A stretch of DNA of 64,000 nt, from assembly GCA_021769865.1 (NCBI GenBank), contig JAETSB010000005.1:96210-160209 (forward strand). Reading direction: 5' to 3'. Source of the stretch: Oscillospiraceae bacterium (GTDB lineage Bacteria > Bacillota > Clostridia > Oscillospirales > Oscillospiraceae). The translations under genes were made by a program, and so were the position numbers. Shown piece by piece: positions 39,345-48,999 of this stretch. The notes under the pieces were generated by a model. That model made no database searches. It was given only the letters and a program-made list of their open reading frames with translations, and was not told the origin of the DNA. The first letter of the stretch is position 1; every line of letters starts with the position of its first letter.

Positions 39345-40355
39345 TCACTCCACCGGCCAGAGGATATCCCGGGCCACCGGCGTGTAGAAGAGGCGCTCCA
39401 CCTCTCTCCGCTCCCGGGTCTGGCCCAGAATCCACATCAGCTTCGCCGCTACGGCCTCCGTGGTCATGTCGTAGGCCTCCAGAACCCCCAGCTTGTTTTT
39501 CAGGGCGTGGCCCACGTGGTAGACCCCCACGTCGCTGCCCTCGTTCTCCACCTGGGTGGTGATGACCACGGTTTTTCCCGCCGCCAGGGCCTCGTCCACA
39601 CAGTGGTAGAAACCCCCGGACTCCGGCAGGCCCCCCACGCCGAAGCTCTCGATAATCAACCCGTCGTTCCGCTCCAGGAGGAAGTCCGCCGCCGCCCGGT
39701 CCATGCCGGGAAGGAGCTTCAAGAGGGCCACCCTCGTGTTCAGCGTGTCATAGAACATGGGATAGGCCCCGCAGTCCTGGCGGATATACCGGAGGAGCAC
39801 CCCGTCCCGGAGGATGCCGAGATAGGGGTAGTTGATGCTGGAAAAGGCCTGGAAGCTCTTGGAACGGGTCTTCTTGGCCCGGGTGCCGGGAATGACCTTG
39901 CCGTCAAAGACGATGGAGACTCCCGGCAGGTCCTCCGCCGCGCAGCGGAAGGCGTCGCTCAGATTCGTCTTGGAGTCCGTGGAATCAAAGCCGATGGGCC
40001 TCTGGGCCCCGGTGAGGACAATAGGCTTCGGGCTCCCCTGGATCAAATAGCTCAGGGCCGCCGCCGTATAGGCCATGGTGTCCGTGCCGTGGGTGAGGAC
40101 AAAGCCGTCGTAGCGGCCATAGTGCTCCCGGAGGCACCGGGCCATTTGCAGCCAGTGGGCGGGGCCGATGTTGGTGCTGTCCAGGTTCAAAAGCTGGATG
40201 CAGTCCACGGCGCAGATCCCCGAGATGCCGGGAACATGGTTCAAAAGCTGTTCCGTGGTCAGCTCCGGGGCGAGGCCCCCTTCCGTCACCTCCGAGGCGA
40301 TGGTGCCGCCGGTGCCGATGAGCAGGACGCGCTTGTTCTCGTTCGTGCGGGACAT
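39345..40355 (-). CDS. ansA: Type I L-asparaginase
   Basis: This 336-residue cytoplasmic asparaginase has no signal peptide. VLLIGTGGTIAS near 10-21 carries the nucleophilic Thr, and DGFVLTHGTDTMAYTAAALS near 83-102 the second catalytic Thr/Asp pair. KPIVLTGAQRPIG and DGLIIESFGVGGLPESGGF are also conserved. It releases ammonia and aspartate from asparagine, the reverse of asnB. It is driven by an almost perfect promoter and has AAGGAGG before the ATG. Confidence 0.94.
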   Translation of the reverse strand: MSRTNENKRVLLIGTGGTIASEVTEGGLAPELTTEQLLNHVPGISGICAVDCIQLLNLDSTNIGPAHWLQMARCLREHYGRYDGFVLTHGTDTMAYTAAALSYLIQGSPKPIVLTGAQRPIGFDSTDSKTNLSDAFRCAAEDLPGVSIVFDGKVIPGTRAKKTRSKSFQAFSSINYPYLGILRDGVLLRYIRQDCGAYPMFYDTLNTRVALLKLLPGMDRAAADFLLERNDGLIIESFGVGGLPESGGFYHCVDEALAAGKTVVITTQVENEGSDVGVYHVGHALKNKLGVLEAYDMTTEAVAAKLMWILGQTRERREVERLFYTPVARDILWPVE

Positions 40356-40394
40356 GGGGGAACCTCCTTAAGATACAGGTCATAAGCGCTTTTT

Positions 40395-40423
40395 ATTATA
40401 GGTGCTGCGGGCCCCTCTGTCAA
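40395..40423 (-). promoter_or_regulatory. Consensus promoter of ansA
   Basis: On the minus strand TTGACA (40418-40423), a 17-base spacer and TATAAT (40395-40400) match the sigma-A consensus exactly. Confidence 0.95.
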
Positions 40424-40568
40424 CCGCCCGCCCCGGCGTATAATCTCCGTCCCTTTGGGAATCCTTTTCCAGGGAAGCAGCGCCAGTCGTTTCAGCCGGT
40501 TTGGAAAAGCAATGCTTTATTATCAAAAATTCACAATGGCCCTTTTAAATTGTTGTTTGAAATGATGA

Positions 40569-41707
<1,139 letters not shown>

Positions 41708-41727
41708 GCTTTCCTTTGCGCTTCAAA

Positions 41728-41762
41728 GCCCCGCCGCTCCGAGAGCGGCGGGGCCTTTTTTG
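41728..41762 (+). terminator. Terminator of gap
   Basis: GCCCCGCCGCTC/GAGCGGCGGGGC is a perfect 12-bp stem with a CGA loop, followed by CTTTTTTGT. Confidence 0.92.
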
Positions 41763-41781
41763 TGGATTGGAAAATTTTCTG

Positions 41782-41810
41782 TTGCCATTTGGGAAAGAAT
41801 ATAGTAGAAT
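41782..41810 (+). promoter_or_regulatory. Promoter of the SRP RNA gene
   Basis: TTGCCA (41782-41787) and TAGAAT (41805-41810) are 17 bases apart, with the RNA expected to start near 41817. Confidence 0.82.
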
Positions 41811-41817
41811 ACAAAAG

Positions 41818-41960
41818 CAGTCCTCCGCAGGCAGCTGCGGAGCCGGTCTCGCGCAATGAAGCTCTGCGAACCATGTCAGGCGGGGAACCGAGCAGCATTA
41901 AGCGGAATGTTTCATGTGCCGCGAGGCAACCGGCTCCGCAGCTGCGTGTGGAGGACTTCC
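41818..41960 (+). ncRNA. ffs: Signal recognition particle RNA
   Basis: The SRP helix 8 hallmark CATGTCAGGCGGGGAACCG followed by AGCAGCATTAAGCGG (about 41872-41906) is clear, with the asymmetric and symmetric loops that bind Ffh. The ends pair: GTCCTCC near 41819 with GGAGGAC near 41951, and CTGCGGAGCCGG with CCGGCTCCGCAG. The length and terminal pairing point to an elongated hairpin; I do not define Alu-domain helices. Its place just upstream of dnaX is common in Firmicutes. Confidence 0.92.
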
Positions 41961-41985
41961 TTTTCTTTCGAGAAAGAAAAGGAAG
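41956..41985. repeat. Perfect 30-base palindrome at the 3' end of ffs
   Basis: CTTCCTTTTCTTTC and GAAAGAAAAGGAAG form a 14-bp perfect arm pair with a two-base centre. It overlaps the RNA 3' end, has no run of six T's after it, and probably serves as terminator or processing signal. Between it and dnaX (41986-42078) only the dnaX Shine-Dalgarno region is seen. Confidence 0.7.
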
Positions 41986-42078
41986 CAAAAGAAAGCTTTA
42001 TCCTGCGCACCCTGGCGGTTCGTAAAACCGGCGGGTAATTTGAAGGCCCTTATGGAGAGGAAGGAGGGAACACCGGCC

Positions 42079-43809
42079 ATGTATCAGGCGCTCTACCGCA
42101 AGTGGCGGCCCAAGACCTTCGCCGATGTCATCGGCCAGGAGCACATCACCGAGACCCTACGCCGCCAGGTGGCCGAGGGCCGGACCTCCCACGCCTACCT
42201 CTTCACCGGCACCCGGGGCACCGGAAAGACCACCTGCGCCAAGATCCTGGCCAAGGCCGTGAACTGCGAGGCCCCCGTGGACGGGGACCCCTGCGGAAAG
42301 TGCCCGGCCTGTCTCGGCATCGACAGCGGCGGCTTTCTGGACGTGCTGGAGCTGGACGCCGCCTCCAACAACGGCGTGGACCAGGTACGCGCCCTCCGGG
42401 ACGAGGCGGTTTACTCTCCCGCCAACGTAAAAAAGCGAGTCTACATCGTGGACGAGGTCCACATGCTCTCCACCGCCGCCTTCAACGCCCTGCTGAAGAT
42501 CCTGGAGGAGCCGCCGGAGCACCTGATGTTCATTCTGGCCACCACCGAGCTCCACAAGGTCCCCGCCACCATCCTCTCCCGCTGCCAGCGCTTCTCCTTC
42601 CGGCGCATCCGGCCGGAGGACGTGGCCCGGCGGCTCCGCTACGTGGCCGAACAGGAAAAAATCGACCTGCGGCCCGACGGGGCGGAGGTCCTCAGCCGCC
42701 TGGCGGACGGGGCCCTGCGGGACGGGCTGAGCCTTTTGGACCAGTGCGCCGCCGCCGGCGGGACCATCGACGCCGCCGCGGTGCTGGAGGTGTTGGGGCT
42801 GGCGGGGAACCTGCAGACCGCCAAGCTGATGGAATTGATCCTGGCCCGGGATGCCCAGGGGGCCCTCCTCCTGCTGGACGAGCTCTACAAGGGTGGCAAG
42901 GACATGGGGGCGGTGCTCTCGGAGCTGTCCACCCTCACCCGGGACCTGCTGCTGCAAAAGACCGCCCCCAAGGGCGGCGCGGCCCTGCTCTCCGGCGGCT
43001 TTGACGCCGCCGCCCTGGACCGCTTGGGAAAAGGCGTGCCCGCCGGGCGCTTCCTGCACCTGGCCTCCACCCTGCAAAAAGCCTCGGCGGAGCTGTACGC
43101 CAGCGTCAACCGCCGCCTGGATACGGAGCTGTGCCTCCTGCGCCTGTGCGACGAGAGCCTATCCGGGGACCTGACGGCCCTGGAGGCCCGCGTCCACCGC
43201 CTGGAGGACAACCAATCCGCCCGGGGGTCGCTGGCCCAACGGCCCGCGCCCTCACCGCCGCTTCAAGCGTCTGCGCCGCCCCGGGAAAAAGCGCCCGCCG
43301 TGAACACGGCGGCGGACCCTCCTCCCTGGGACGAGCCGCCCCTGCCGGAGGAGCCCCCCCTGATGGACGAGCCGGGGCAGCGAATCTACGACGTCCCGGA
43401 GGAAGCCCCCCCGCCGCCGGCCCCAAGAGAGGCGGACCGCTCCCCGGCGGCCCCCGCCGCCGAACCGGTCCCTGCTGTCCCCGCAAGGGCGGCGGACGGC
43501 GGCTGGTGGCGGACCCTGGCGGAGAACTGCAAGGGCCGCCTTCCGGCCATGTACCGGCCCTTCCTGGGCATGTGCTCCGGCTTTCTGGAGGGGGACCTGC
43601 TGACGGTCTGCGCCCCCGACGACCTGACCCTGGGCCGCCTGGACAACGACCGGGTCCGGGAGGCCATCGCCCAAGAGGCGGAAGCCCTGACCGGCACTCC
43701 GGTGCGGCTGACGTTCCGCACGGGGGAGCCGCCGAAGTCCTCCCCGGAGGAGAACCTGAAAAACCTGGTGGCCTTTGGCCGGCAGTTTGACAACATCGAA
43801 ATTCAATAA
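42079..43809 (+). CDS. dnaX: DNA polymerase III subunits gamma/tau
   Basis: This 576-residue clamp-loader ATPase starts at the ATG at 42079 (MYQALYRKWRPKTFADVIGQ), the standard DnaX start, although the frame is open further upstream. Walker A is FTGTRGTGKTTCAK near 44-57, zinc cysteines in CGKCPACLGID, Walker B VYIVDEVHMLS and the SRC sensor in TILSRCQRFSF. The C-terminal tau part is Pro/Ala-rich. I see no strong slippery A-run for a frameshifted gamma. Confidence 0.95.
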   Translation: MYQALYRKWRPKTFADVIGQEHITETLRRQVAEGRTSHAYLFTGTRGTGKTTCAKILAKAVNCEAPVDGDPCGKCPACLGIDSGGFLDVLELDAASNNGVDQVRALRDEAVYSPANVKKRVYIVDEVHMLSTAAFNALLKILEEPPEHLMFILATTELHKVPATILSRCQRFSFRRIRPEDVARRLRYVAEQEKIDLRPDGAEVLSRLADGALRDGLSLLDQCAAAGGTIDAAAVLEVLGLAGNLQTAKLMELILARDAQGALLLLDELYKGGKDMGAVLSELSTLTRDLLLQKTAPKGGAALLSGGFDAAALDRLGKGVPAGRFLHLASTLQKASAELYASVNRRLDTELCLLRLCDESLSGDLTALEARVHRLEDNQSARGSLAQRPAPSPPLQASAPPREKAPAVNTAADPPPWDEPPLPEEPPLMDEPGQRIYDVPEEAPPPPAPREADRSPAAPAAEPVPAVPARAADGGWWRTLAENCKGRLPAMYRPFLGMCSGFLEGDLLTVCAPDDLTLGRLDNDRVREAIAQEAEALTGTPVRLTFRTGEPPKSSPEENLKNLVAFGRQFDNIEIQ

Positions 43810-43825
43810 AAAGGAGAAGATCATC

Positions 43826-44194
43826 ATGGGATACAGCGCCCGCCGCGGCTTCAGCAGCGGCAATTTGAAGGCCACCGGCGCGCAGCGCCAGGCCGCTGTC
43901 CAGCAGCAGATCGCCCAGATGCAGGAGGCCATGAATGCCGCCCAGACGGAGGTGGAAAACCGCACCTTCACCGCCAGCGTGGGCGGCGGCGCGGTGGAGG
44001 CCGCGGCCAGCGGCAAGAAGGAGCTGATCTCTCTCACCATCAAGCCCGAGGCCGTGGACCCGGAGGACGTGGAGATGCTCCAGGACCTGGTAGTCTCCGC
44101 CGTCAACGAGGCCCTGCGCCAGGCCGGGGACGCCATGGACAAGGCCATGGACAGCATCACCGGCGGGCTGAACCTGGGAGGACTGGGACTTTGA
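43826..44194 (+). CDS. YbaB/EbfC nucleoid-associated protein
   Basis: This 122-residue member of the YbaB family of small dimeric DNA-binding proteins has the conserved VQQQIAQMQEAMNAAQTEVE, VGGGAVEAAASGKKELISL and VDPEDVEMLQDLVVSAVNEA segments. A slightly long N terminus precedes the family core. AAGGAG lies before the ATG at 43826. It follows dnaX by 16 bases, the usual order; the recR gene that normally comes next is absent here. Confidence 0.92.
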   Translation: MGYSARRGFSSGNLKATGAQRQAAVQQQIAQMQEAMNAAQTEVENRTFTASVGGGAVEAAASGKKELISLTIKPEAVDPEDVEMLQDLVVSAVNEALRQAGDAMDKAMDSITGGLNLGGLGL

Positions 44195-44198
44195 TCGA

Positions 44199-44224
44199 AG
44201 GGCGGGGACACTCCCGCCCTTTTT
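44199..44224 (+). terminator. Terminator of the dnaX-ybaB operon
   Basis: AGGGCGGG/CCCGCCCT, 8-bp stem with a six-base loop, followed by TTTTTCC. Confidence 0.85.
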
Positions 44225-44238
44225 CCATAGGAGGTTTT

Positions 44239-46011
44239 ATGAAACAAGCAAAGCGCCTTTGGGCGGCGGCTCTGGCCCTGGTCCTGCTGGCGGGCTGCGC
44301 CCCCGGACGGACAGAGCCCCTGCCCTATCCCGAGCCCGCCGCCTCGAAGCCGGGGAAGACGATTGCCTACGTGCCCCTGGACGACCGGCCGGACAACGTG
44401 GAGCGGGTGGAGTATCTGGCGGAATCCCTGGGCTATGCCCTGGCGATGCCGGAGAAGGTCCTGTACCGGACGGCCCTGGACGGCCAGCCGAAAAACTTCG
44501 ACAGCCTCCAGCGGGGAGAGCCCTGGTCCCTGTTCACCTGGGTGCTGGACCAGGAGGCGGCGGGATGCGACCGCTATATTCTCTCCCTGGATCAGCTGCA
44601 CTCCGGAGGATTGGTCAGTTCCCGCTGTCTCACGGGGGATGAGCTGGAGCTGCCCGGGGGCGGGACGGTGAACCCATCCCAGATGCTGGAAAACCTGCTG
44701 GCAAAGTTGGCGGAGGACGGGAACAACGTGGTCTGGCTGCTGGATTCCGTCATGCGCCTGGCCCCCACCGTGGGCTACGAGGGGGGGACGCTGGAGGAGT
44801 ACAACGCCCTGCGGGCCTATGGTTCGGAGCCCCGGGAAACCCTGGAGGGCCGGGAGGCTCTGACCTTCGCCAATGTCTGCCTCAGCTACCGCTGTGGCGC
44901 GGACGGCGAACCCCTGCCGGAGCCCGAGGGGTTCGGCCCGGAGCTGCTGGAGGGTTATCTGGCGGCCCGGGAACGAAAGCTCCGCCTCTCCGACCAGGTC
45001 CAGCATATCCTGTCCCGGCCCGGCTATGAGAACTTCCGCCTCTTGATCGGCATTGACGATTCCTCCCTGGAGGACTGCATCCAAAAAAACGAGATCGCCT
45101 ACCTTCGCCAGGGACTGCGGACCGAGGAGAGGGAGGACGGGAAGCAGCTTGACTGGCTCCTCTCCGGGGTGGACGATCTGGCCTTCAAGGCCGTGGCCCG
45201 GCTGTACCTGGACGAGACGGGCTGGCTGGGAGGCCGCGTATGCGTCCAATATTTTGGCGGCACAGAGGACCAGCCCGCCTGTGAGTATGACTTCCAGCCC
45301 CTGACGGAAATCATGGAAGAGCATCTGGCCTTTTTCGATTTGACGGAGGTCGAAAGCGCAGAACTGCAGATTCTGGTGCTGACCCAGCCGGAAGACGAGT
45401 CGAAAAAAGGAACCTACCACAAGCAGCTCATCGGCGCTCTTCGGGAATACGAGAAGGCCCAGCGCCCCACCGTCCTCATCGACGCCAGCAACGGAACTTA
45501 CGGGACAGAGGTTTACAAGGCCCTGACCAGGGAGGCCGAGCTGGGTTATCTCATCGCCTACTCCGGCATGCTGGACATGGCCATCGTCACCGGCACCGCC
45601 CTGAGCCACGGCGCGGCCCGGTACGCCGTGCTGAAAACTGGGGAGAACACCGACGCGATGGACCGGGCCTGGGCCCGGTCCCTGGCAGACAGCATTCTCA
45701 AGGACTTCTGCTACAAGGGCGTGGTGCGGAACGACCTGCTGGCCTATATCCGAAACGACCTGGGCGGCGACCCCAACAACTTCTGGTCCCCGGAGCTGGA
45801 CCGGGAGGACCTGCTTTCCCGCCTGGAGGAGGGCATGGAGAAGGAAACCGCCCCCGTCATCCGGAACCTGGAGCAAAGCCGCTTCCTGTCCTCTCTGGAG
45901 GAGGAGCCGGAGGAGCGCCGCTGGGGCGGAATCGCCCTGGAGAACTACCGCTTCCCCTGGGACCGGGCCTTCGAGATCGGCATGGACATCCGCCTGGGGG
46001 AGTTCCGCTAG
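44239..46011 (+). CDS. DUF4127 family lipoprotein
   Basis: This 590-residue protein has a lipoprotein signal peptide (1-20) ending in the lipobox LLAGC, so it is probably anchored outside the membrane. The body matches DUF4127: TIAYVPLDDRPDNVERVEYL, RYILSLDQLHSGGLVSSR, LLIGIDDSSLEDCIQKNEIA, PTVLIDASNGTYGTE and AYIRNDLGGDPNNFW. No enzymatic function is established for the family. AGGAGG precedes the ATG. It lies alone between two terminators, downstream of ybaB where recR is often found. Confidence 0.88.
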   Translation: MKQAKRLWAAALALVLLAGCAPGRTEPLPYPEPAASKPGKTIAYVPLDDRPDNVERVEYLAESLGYALAMPEKVLYRTALDGQPKNFDSLQRGEPWSLFTWVLDQEAAGCDRYILSLDQLHSGGLVSSRCLTGDELELPGGGTVNPSQMLENLLAKLAEDGNNVVWLLDSVMRLAPTVGYEGGTLEEYNALRAYGSEPRETLEGREALTFANVCLSYRCGADGEPLPEPEGFGPELLEGYLAARERKLRLSDQVQHILSRPGYENFRLLIGIDDSSLEDCIQKNEIAYLRQGLRTEEREDGKQLDWLLSGVDDLAFKAVARLYLDETGWLGGRVCVQYFGGTEDQPACEYDFQPLTEIMEEHLAFFDLTEVESAELQILVLTQPEDESKKGTYHKQLIGALREYEKAQRPTVLIDASNGTYGTEVYKALTREAELGYLIAYSGMLDMAIVTGTALSHGAARYAVLKTGENTDAMDRAWARSLADSILKDFCYKGVVRNDLLAYIRNDLGGDPNNFWSPELDREDLLSRLEEGMEKETAPVIRNLEQSRFLSSLEEEPEERRWGGIALENYRFPWDRAFEIGMDIRLGEFR

Positions 46012-46025
46012 CGCGCTGTCCGCGT

Positions 46026-46058
46026 AAAAAACCCGCCGTCCAAAGACGGCGGGTTTTC
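46026..46058. terminator. Bidirectional terminator between DUF4127 and the membrane protein gene
   Basis: ACCCGCCGTC/GACGGCGGGT, perfect 10-bp stem with CAAA loop. TTTTCGC follows on the plus strand and TTTTTTACG on the minus strand. Confidence 0.88.
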
Positions 46059-46080
46059 GCTCGTGAAAAGGTCTTGTGCC

Positions 46081-46821
46081 TTACAGCTGCTTGACGGTAT
46101 AATACACCGCCAGAATGAAAACCACAATTCCCAGAGCCCACATGGCGTAATAAGCCACGGCAGAGCTGAACAGGCCCAGCACCACCGCCGCCGCGGACAG
46201 GCCGGTGGCGCCATAGATGGGCAGCAGGTCCGCGTCCGGGGGGAGCAGCTTCCCCAGCTTCTTGTTTTTCGCCAGCCAGCACAGGCCCGCCAGCAGCAGG
46301 ACGTACACCACCGCCAGCGCCTTCACGGGCAGGCCCAGGGTCAGGTGGTTGAACAGGCGGCGGCACATCCACAGGAGGATCAGCGTCCCGCTCAGGGCCG
46401 TCATGGCCACGGAGCACTCCCGGTCGTAGAAGGCCCAGATCACCGTCAGGACCATCACCACCGGCACCACCACGCTGAGGAGAGTTACGGCGGACTCGAA
46501 ATACAGGCGGATCAGCATGCTGCCGCCGCCGAAAAACACGCCCAGAGCGATCAGGCACCAGCCGATGAGCCGCTTCCGCTGGTCCGCCTTCCAAAGCACG
46601 CTCAGCGCAATGCCCAGGACCAGCGCCGCCGCCCCCAGGCCCGCGAAAATCAGCAGCCGGTTGTGCCAAGGCAAGGCCTCGGTTACCACGTCGCCGTGGA
46701 TGTAGTACCGGCGGAGCACCAGCAGATACGCCTCCGCCAGGCAGGCCGCGAGGAAGAAGAGGGTTGCGCCAAACAGGGAATTATCCCGCTTCGTAGACTT
46801 TTCGTTTGGATTCTTTGCCAT
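46081..46821 (-). CDS. Polytopic membrane protein of unknown function
   Basis: This 246-residue protein has seven or eight hydrophobic segments, starting near residues 15, 53, 84, 108, 142, 165, 205 and 222. The N terminus is polar and basic (MAKNPNEKSTKRDNS). I recognise no family motif; it appears to be an integral membrane protein of the clostridial hypothetical class. It has a well-matched promoter and shares a bidirectional terminator with the DUF4127 gene. It is divergent from apbE. Confidence 0.8.
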   Translation of the reverse strand: MAKNPNEKSTKRDNSLFGATLFFLAACLAEAYLLVLRRYYIHGDVVTEALPWHNRLLIFAGLGAAALVLGIALSVLWKADQRKRLIGWCLIALGVFFGGGSMLIRLYFESAVTLLSVVVPVVMVLTVIWAFYDRECSVAMTALSGTLILLWMCRRLFNHLTLGLPVKALAVVYVLLLAGLCWLAKNKKLGKLLPPDADLLPIYGATGLSAAAVVLGLFSSAVAYYAMWALGIVVFILAVYYTVKQL

Positions 46822-46893
46822 TTATCAAGACCTCCAAGGTGTTTTTTCTTTCAAAAATGCCCGGCGGACCAGCCCCCGCCGACACGCTTAAAT

Positions 46894-46922
46894 AGTATAG
46901 CAGACTTTTCCCCCTTTTGCAA
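46894..46922 (-). promoter_or_regulatory. Promoter of the polytopic membrane protein gene
   Basis: On the minus strand TTGCAA (46917-46922) and TATACT (46894-46899) are 17 bases apart. Confidence 0.82.
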
Positions 46923-46972
46923 GGGCCTTCCTGCCAGGTTTTTTATTTTTTCGCGCGGCCCGCGGTTTTTCG

Positions 46973-47001
46973 TTGAGAAGCGTCCCGGGACGTGCTATAC
47001 T
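46973..47001 (+). promoter_or_regulatory. Promoter of the apbE operon
   Basis: TTGAGA (46973-46978) and TATACT (46996-47001) are 17 bases apart, with CGTGC giving an extended -10. Confidence 0.85.
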
Positions 47002-47036
47002 ATAGAAATCACAATCAGACAGACAAGAGGATCGCT

Positions 47037-48086
47037 ATGAAACGTCTTACCGCATATGGTTTCCTGATGCTTCTGCTTCTCTCCGGCTGCGGCGCTCAGC
47101 TGAGCCCGGACGAGGCCCAGGAGAGCATCCAGGTCATCGCCATGGACACCGCCATGCTCATCACCACCTACGGGGAACGGTCTCCCGCCGCCGCCTACGC
47201 CTGCGAGGACACCATCCGGGACTTGGAGAAGAAGCTCTCCCGGACGGACCCGGACAGCGAGGTCTCCCGGCTCAACAACGCCGGAACCCTGGAGGATTCG
47301 GAGTCGGAGTTGCGCTCCATTTTAATCCAGGCCGGACAGTACTGTCAGAAGACGGGCGGGGCCTTTGACATCACCGTGGCCCCGGTGGTGGCCGCCTGGG
47401 GCTTTGCCGGAGGGGACGGATACCGTGTGCCCTCTCAGAAGGAGCTGGACCGGCTGTTGGAGTTGGTGGACGGCTTCGCCGTTAAGGGAAACGGCCAGAC
47501 CCTCTCCCTGGGCCCGGGCCAGTCCATTGACCTGGGGGCCATCGCCAAGGGCTACGCCGCCGACAAACTGGTGGGAGTCTTTCAGGAATACGAGGTCCCC
47601 CGGGGACTCGCCCAATTAGGGGGCAACGTCCTGGCTTACGGCGATCGGCCCGACGGCACTCCCTGGCGGGTGGGCATTCAGGACCCGGCCAAACCCGACG
47701 ATCAAAACGCCTTTGCGGGCGTGCTGGAGCTGACGGACGCCTTCGCCGTCACCTCCGGGGGCTATCAGCGCTACTTTGAGGAAAACGGGAAGCGCTATCA
47801 CCACATCATCGACCCCGCCACCGGGTACCCGGCGGACAGCGGGCTGACCTCCGTCACCGTGGCGGCAGGGATCAGCGACGGCAGTGGAGCCATGTGCGAC
47901 GCGCTCTCTACAGCCCTCTTCATCATGGGGGAGGAAAAGGCCCTGGATCTCTGGCGGCACTGGGACGGAACGCCCTTCGAGCTGGTGCTGGTGACGGAGG
48001 ACGGCCGGGTGGTGGTCACCGAGGGCCTGGCGGACCGTTTCACCCCGGATGAGAGCGGCGGGTATGCCTATGAGACCGTCTCCTAA
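47037..48086 (+). CDS. apbE: FAD:protein FMN transferase, lipoprotein
   Basis: This 349-residue ApbE-family enzyme attaches FMN covalently to Thr of exported flavoproteins. It has a lipoprotein signal peptide with LLSGC near 15-19. The conserved TVAPVVAAWGF, SIDLGAIAKGYAAD, RGLAQLGGNVLAYG, SGGYQRYFEENGKRYHHIID and GAMCDALSTALFIMG segments include the FAD and Mg sites. The genes behind it (NusG-II and Gx transporter) recall flavin electron-transfer loci. The start is the ATG at 47037. Confidence 0.94.
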   Translation: MKRLTAYGFLMLLLLSGCGAQLSPDEAQESIQVIAMDTAMLITTYGERSPAAAYACEDTIRDLEKKLSRTDPDSEVSRLNNAGTLEDSESELRSILIQAGQYCQKTGGAFDITVAPVVAAWGFAGGDGYRVPSQKELDRLLELVDGFAVKGNGQTLSLGPGQSIDLGAIAKGYAADKLVGVFQEYEVPRGLAQLGGNVLAYGDRPDGTPWRVGIQDPAKPDDQNAFAGVLELTDAFAVTSGGYQRYFEENGKRYHHIIDPATGYPADSGLTSVTVAAGISDGSGAMCDALSTALFIMGEEKALDLWRHWDGTPFELVLVTEDGRVVVTEGLADRFTPDESGGYAYETVS

Positions 48087-48468
48087 ACTCCGGCCCACCG
48101 CCTGGGACGCTCTGGTGGTCCTTTGCGTGGCGGCCCTGGCCATCGGCCTGGCCGTGTTCCAGTGGCGGGGCGGAACCCAGGAATCCCTGACGGCGGTGGT
48201 CTCTGTAGATGGCGAGGAAATCGACCGGGTTTCCCTGGAACGGGCCGCCGGGAAGAGGACCTATCAGGCAGGGGCGTACACCCTCACCGTGGAGTACGCC
48301 GCCGGAAGCGCCCGGGTCCTCTCCTCCGACTGCCCCACGCAGGACTGCGTTCACACCGGGATCATTACAAGAAGCGGGCAGAGCATCGTCTGCCTCCCCG
48401 CCCGGATCATCATCCGCCTGGAGGGCGGGGCGGCGAAAGACGGCGGCGTGGATGCGGTGCTGGGTTAG
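48070..48468 (+). CDS. NusG domain II-type membrane-anchored protein
   Basis: This protein of about 132 residues has one N-terminal membrane segment (about 14-31) and a small extracytoplasmic domain resembling NusG domain II: VSVDGEEIDRVSL, YTLTVEYAAGSARVLSSDCP, QDCVHTGIITRSGQSIVCLP. The cysteines in DCPTQDC and IVCLP are typical of this exported family. The gene overlaps the apbE end by 17 bases; the ATG at 48070 is taken, with other ATGs just upstream. Comparable proteins occur with ApbE and Gx transporters, EetA being one as I recall. Confidence 0.8.
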   Translation: MRPSPKLRPTAWDALVVLCVAALAIGLAVFQWRGGTQESLTAVVSVDGEEIDRVSLERAAGKRTYQAGAYTLTVEYAAGSARVLSSDCPTQDCVHTGIITRSGQSIVCLPARIIIRLEGGAAKDGGVDAVLG

Positions 48469-48478
48469 GAGGCGCGGA

Positions 48479-48994
48479 ATGAAACCGACCACGAAACAGC
48501 TCACCCTCTGCGCCCTGCTGACCGCCATGGCCCTGGCGCTGAGCTACCTGGAGAACCTCTTTCCCCTCTCCCTGGCCATCCCCATCCCCGGCGTAAAGCT
48601 GGGCCTTGCCAACATCGTGACCCTCTTCGCCCTCTACGCCCTGGGTCCGGGGCAGGCGCTTTTGATCCTGCTGGCCCGGTGCTTTCTGGGGGCTCTCTTC
48701 GCCGGGAACATGAACGCGCTGCTCTTCTCCCTGCTGGGGGCCCTAAGCGCCCTGGGGGTTATGATCCTCCTCTCCCGGCTGCGGGGCCTTTCCCTTTACG
48801 GCGTGTCCGCCGGCGGCGCGGCGGCCCACAATTGCGGGCAGATCGCCGCCGCCATGCTGACCCTGGGGAACTCCGCTCCCCTCTATTATCTGCCCGTTTT
48901 GCTGGCGGTATCCCTGCTCACCGGCGGACTGACCGGGCTGGCCTCCGCTTGCCTGTTCCGGGGACTGCGCTCCACGAATCTCATGAAAGGCTGA
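48479..48994 (+). CDS. Gx transporter family protein
   Basis: This 171-residue integral membrane protein has about five segments, beginning LTLCALLTAMALALSYLENL and followed by PGVKLGLANIVTLFALYALG, the family signature also annotated as heptaprenyl diphosphate synthase component I. It is related to ECF-type substrate-binding membrane proteins. It is probably translated with the preceding NusG-II gene (10-base gap), and ApbE and this pair form one operon. Function is unproven; quinone or flavin-related transport is suggested by context. Confidence 0.85.
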   Translation: MKPTTKQLTLCALLTAMALALSYLENLFPLSLAIPIPGVKLGLANIVTLFALYALGPGQALLILLARCFLGALFAGNMNALLFSLLGALSALGVMILLSRLRGLSLYGVSAGGAAAHNCGQIAAAMLTLGNSAPLYYLPVLLAVSLLTGGLTGLASACLFRGLRSTNLMKG

Positions 48995-48999
48995 CGGCT

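Noticed and set aside
43252..45876. An 874-codon minus-strand frame across dnaX, ybaB and DUF4127
   Set aside because: It crosses three well-supported plus-strand genes and has no motif or ribosome binding site.
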